DNA from: Lutimaribacter pacificus
GTDB lineage: Bacteria; Pseudomonadota; Alphaproteobacteria; Rhodobacterales; Rhodobacteraceae
Length of the DNA stretch: 64,000 nucleotides
Assembly: GCF_900142185.1 (NCBI RefSeq)
Contig: NZ_FQZZ01000008.1
Location: 114,749-178,748 of the forward strand
Direction: 5' to 3'
Position numbers and translations under genes: made by a program. The notes under the pieces were generated by a model that saw only the letters and a list, made by a program, of their open reading frames with translations, did not search any database and was not told the DNA's origin. Positions 62,647-64,000 of this stretch are shown piece after piece. Within the stretch, counting starts at the first letter, position 1. Every line of letters begins with the position of its first letter.

Positions 62647-63485
62647 TCCTCGCCTTCCTTCTTCTCAGCCTCGATGTCAGCCTCGGCCTCTTTCAGCGCG
62701 GCGTCCTGCTGCGCGGCTTCCTCGGCAAGACGTGCCTCTTCTGCGGCCTTGGCCTCTTCCTCGGCCTGGCGTGCAGCTTCCTCGGCGGCCTTGGCGGCGG
62801 CATCGGCTGCCGAACGCAGGGCCGCGGGCAGGATCGCGTTCTCGGGGAACGGCTTTTTCACCGCATCCTTGATCGTCACCCAGCCGCCCTTGGAACCGGG
62901 AACGGCGCCCTTGACCATGATCAGGCCACGACCGGAATCGGTTTTCACGACCTGCAGGTTCTGCGTGGTCACGCGGGCAGCGCCCATGTGGCCGGCCATC
63001 TTCTTGCCCTTGAAGACCTTGCCGGGGTCCTGACACTGACCGGTCGAACCGTGCGAGCGGTGGCTGATCGAAACACCGTGCGAGGCGCGCAGACCGCCGA
63101 AATTGTGCCGTTTCATGGCACCGGCGAAGCCCTTACCGATCGAGGTGCCCGTCACGTCGACGAACTGCCCTTCGAAGTAATGGTCGGCGGTGATTTCCTC
63201 ACCGACGCCGATCAGGTTCTCGGGATCGACCCGGAACTCGGCCAGCTTCCGCTTGGGCTCGACCTTGGCGGCGGCGAAATGGCCGCGCATCGGCTGCGAG
63301 GTCCGCTTGGCCTTGGCCGTGCCGGCGCCCAGCTGGACGGCGCTGTAGCCGTCTTTCTCGGCGGTGCGCTGCGCGACCACCTGCAGCGTGTCCAGCTGCA
63401 GAACGGTCACCGGCACCTGCTTGCCGTCTTCCTGGAAGATACGGGTCATGCCGATCTTCTTTGCGATAACACCAGAGCGCAACAT
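62643..63485 (-). CDS. rplC: 50S ribosomal protein L3 with long Ala/Glu C-terminal extension
   Basis: The 280-residue protein has a typical L3 core (about residues 1-210) with the [18 protein letters not shown] motif ([20 protein letters not shown]). The last 65 residues ([20 protein letters not shown] and onward) are almost only Ala, Glu, Lys and Gln, and should be a long charged helix. Extended L3 tails occur in alphaproteobacteria; this one is long. It lies 14 bases after rpsJ. Confidence 0.96.
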   Translation of the reverse strand: MLRSGVIAKKIGMTRIFQEDGKQVPVTVLQLDTLQVVAQRTAEKDGYSAVQLGAGTAKAKRTSQPMRGHFAAAKVEPKRKLAEFRVDPENLIGVGEEITADHYFEGQFVDVTGTSIGKGFAGAMKRHNFGGLRASHGVSISHRSHGSTGQCQDPGKVFKGKKMAGHMGAARVTTQNLQVVKTDSGRGLIMVKGAVPGSKGGWVTIKDAVKKPFPENAILPAALRSAADAAAKAAEEAARQAEEEAKAAEEARLAEEAAQQDAALKEAEADIEAEKKEGEE

Positions 63486-63499
63486 GTTCCTTGCCCTCC

Positions 63500-63814
63500 T
63501 TACGACTGCAGCTTGATTTCGACATCCACGCCGGCGGCGAGGTCGAGCTTCATCAGCGCGTCCACCGTCTGCGGGGTCGGATCGACGATGTCGAGCAGAC
63601 GCTTATGCGTGCGGATCTCGAACTGATCGCGGGATTTCTTGTCGACGTGAGGGCCACGGAGAACCGTGAACTTCTCGATCTTGTTCGGCAGCGGAATGGG
63701 CCCGCGCACCTGTGCGCCGGTCCGCTTGGCCGTGTTGACGATTTCCTGCGTGCTGGCATCCAGTACGCGGTAGTCAAAGGCCTTGAGCCGAATGCGAATG
63801 TTCTGGCTTTGCAT
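63500..63814 (-). CDS. rpsJ: 30S ribosomal protein S10 (NusE)
   Basis: The 104-residue protein begins [20 protein letters not shown] and has [20 protein letters not shown] and [20 protein letters not shown]. Besides being a 30S protein it is NusE, a partner of NusB and NusG in antitermination. It follows tuf with a small GC hairpin between them. Confidence 0.97.
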   Translation of the reverse strand: MQSQNIRIRLKAFDYRVLDASTQEIVNTAKRTGAQVRGPIPLPNKIEKFTVLRGPHVDKKSRDQFEIRTHKRLLDIVDPTPQTVDALMKLDLAAGVDVEIKLQS

Positions 63815-63851
63815 GTTTTAGCCTTTCGCGGCATTGGAGTTGATAGGAGGA

Positions 63852-63870
63852 CCGGCGGCTCATCCGCCGG
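63852..63870 (-). terminator. Hairpin between tuf and rpsJ
   Basis: CCGGCGG (63852-63858) pairs with CCGCCGG (63864-63870) around a 5-base loop. No U-tract follows on the minus strand. It may be a processing site or attenuator between the highly expressed tuf and the S10 genes. Confidence 0.45.
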
Positions 63871-63895
63871 CCCTCGTCGAACCCGGAGGTTTTTC

Positions 63896-64000
63896 TTACT
63901 CGATGATTTTCGACACGACGCCGGCGCCGACGGTGCGGCCGCCTTCGCGGATGGCGAAGCGCAGGCCGTCTTCCATCGCGATCGGCGCGATCAGTTCCAC
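63896..64000 (-). CDS. tuf: Elongation factor Tu, C-terminal end (continues beyond window)
   Basis: The last 34 codons of a minus-strand frame read ...[21 protein letters not shown] and end in TAA at 63896-63898. This is the EF-Tu domain 3 C-terminus. The gene continues to the right of the window. tuf upstream of rpsJ is the usual str/S10 arrangement. Confidence 0.95.
   Translation of the reverse strand: MELIAPIAMEDGLRFAIREGGRTVGAGVVSKIIE

Noticed and set aside
1..64000. CRISPR arrays, insertion sequences, rRNA genes, prophage integrase, phage attachment site
   Set aside because: No direct-repeat array, transposase-like frame, rRNA segment or integrase was seen. tRNA-Arg is intact with no duplicated 3' end noticed nearby.

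Overview
The window looks like the chromosome of a high-GC alphaproteobacterium of the Rhodobacterales (Rhodobacter/Roseobacter group). The evidence is strong GC bias in third codon positions, a Bzt/Aap-type amino-acid ABC operon, an ATP12 chaperone gene, the rpmH-rnpA-yidD-ttcA-yidC-MOSC-engB-argB order, a gpmI-envC-ctpA-rppH operon, and an alpha operon without rpsD. No sequence search was run. Assignments rest on motifs, lengths and gene order.

Layout. 1-5.5 kb: a truncated gene, an outer-membrane-like protein, a two-module glycosyltransferase, an ABM protein, a universal stress protein, an L,D-transpeptidase and a receiver-like protein. 5.6-10.3 kb: a DUF2892-thioredoxin pair, then a TesA-like esterase divergent from a lipoprotein-type ABC exporter, with overlapping start codons. 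10.3-19.4 kb: a methyltransferase, the gpmI-envC-ctpA-rppH unit and carB. 19.4-21.2 kb: a regulatory locus with a LuxR-type regulator translationally coupled to a small putative DNA-binding protein. Two identical lux-box-like palindromes lie in a gene-free stretch that ends in an intrinsic terminator. 21.5-26.4 kb: thymidine kinase, tRNA-Arg(ACG), a small membrane protein, and a TVP38/flavoprotein/histidine-kinase operon. 26.5-36.2 kb: rpmH, rnpA, yidD, ttcA, an EAL protein, yidC, MOSC, engB, an SDR (convergent), argB, a ferredoxin-like protein and a SixA phosphatase. 36.2-41.3 kb: a secreted protein and the bztABCD operon. 41.5-47.1 kb: a compact degP-rarA-crcB-rluC-HAD-ATP12 operon. 47.2-64 kb: the ribosomal protein superoperon on the minus strand, from a truncated tuf through rpsJ to rplQ.

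The ribosomal superoperon is interrupted twice: by a bacterioferritin-like gene and a 2OG-oxygenase-like gene between rplP and rpmC, and by a low-GC two-helix membrane protein gene between adk and rpsM. Terminator-like hairpins flank or lie near both insertions and also occur within the cluster, so it is probably several transcription units.

The best candidate for something new is the 19.4-21.2 kb locus. Two helically phased, mutually inverted 18-bp lux-box-like sites precede about 230 nt of structured, non-coding-looking sequence and a strong terminator. The neighbouring luxR-type operon has a separate AACCTG/CAGGTT operator-like palindrome at its own 5' end. Together these suggest a quorum-sensing-type regulator controlling an adjacent small RNA.
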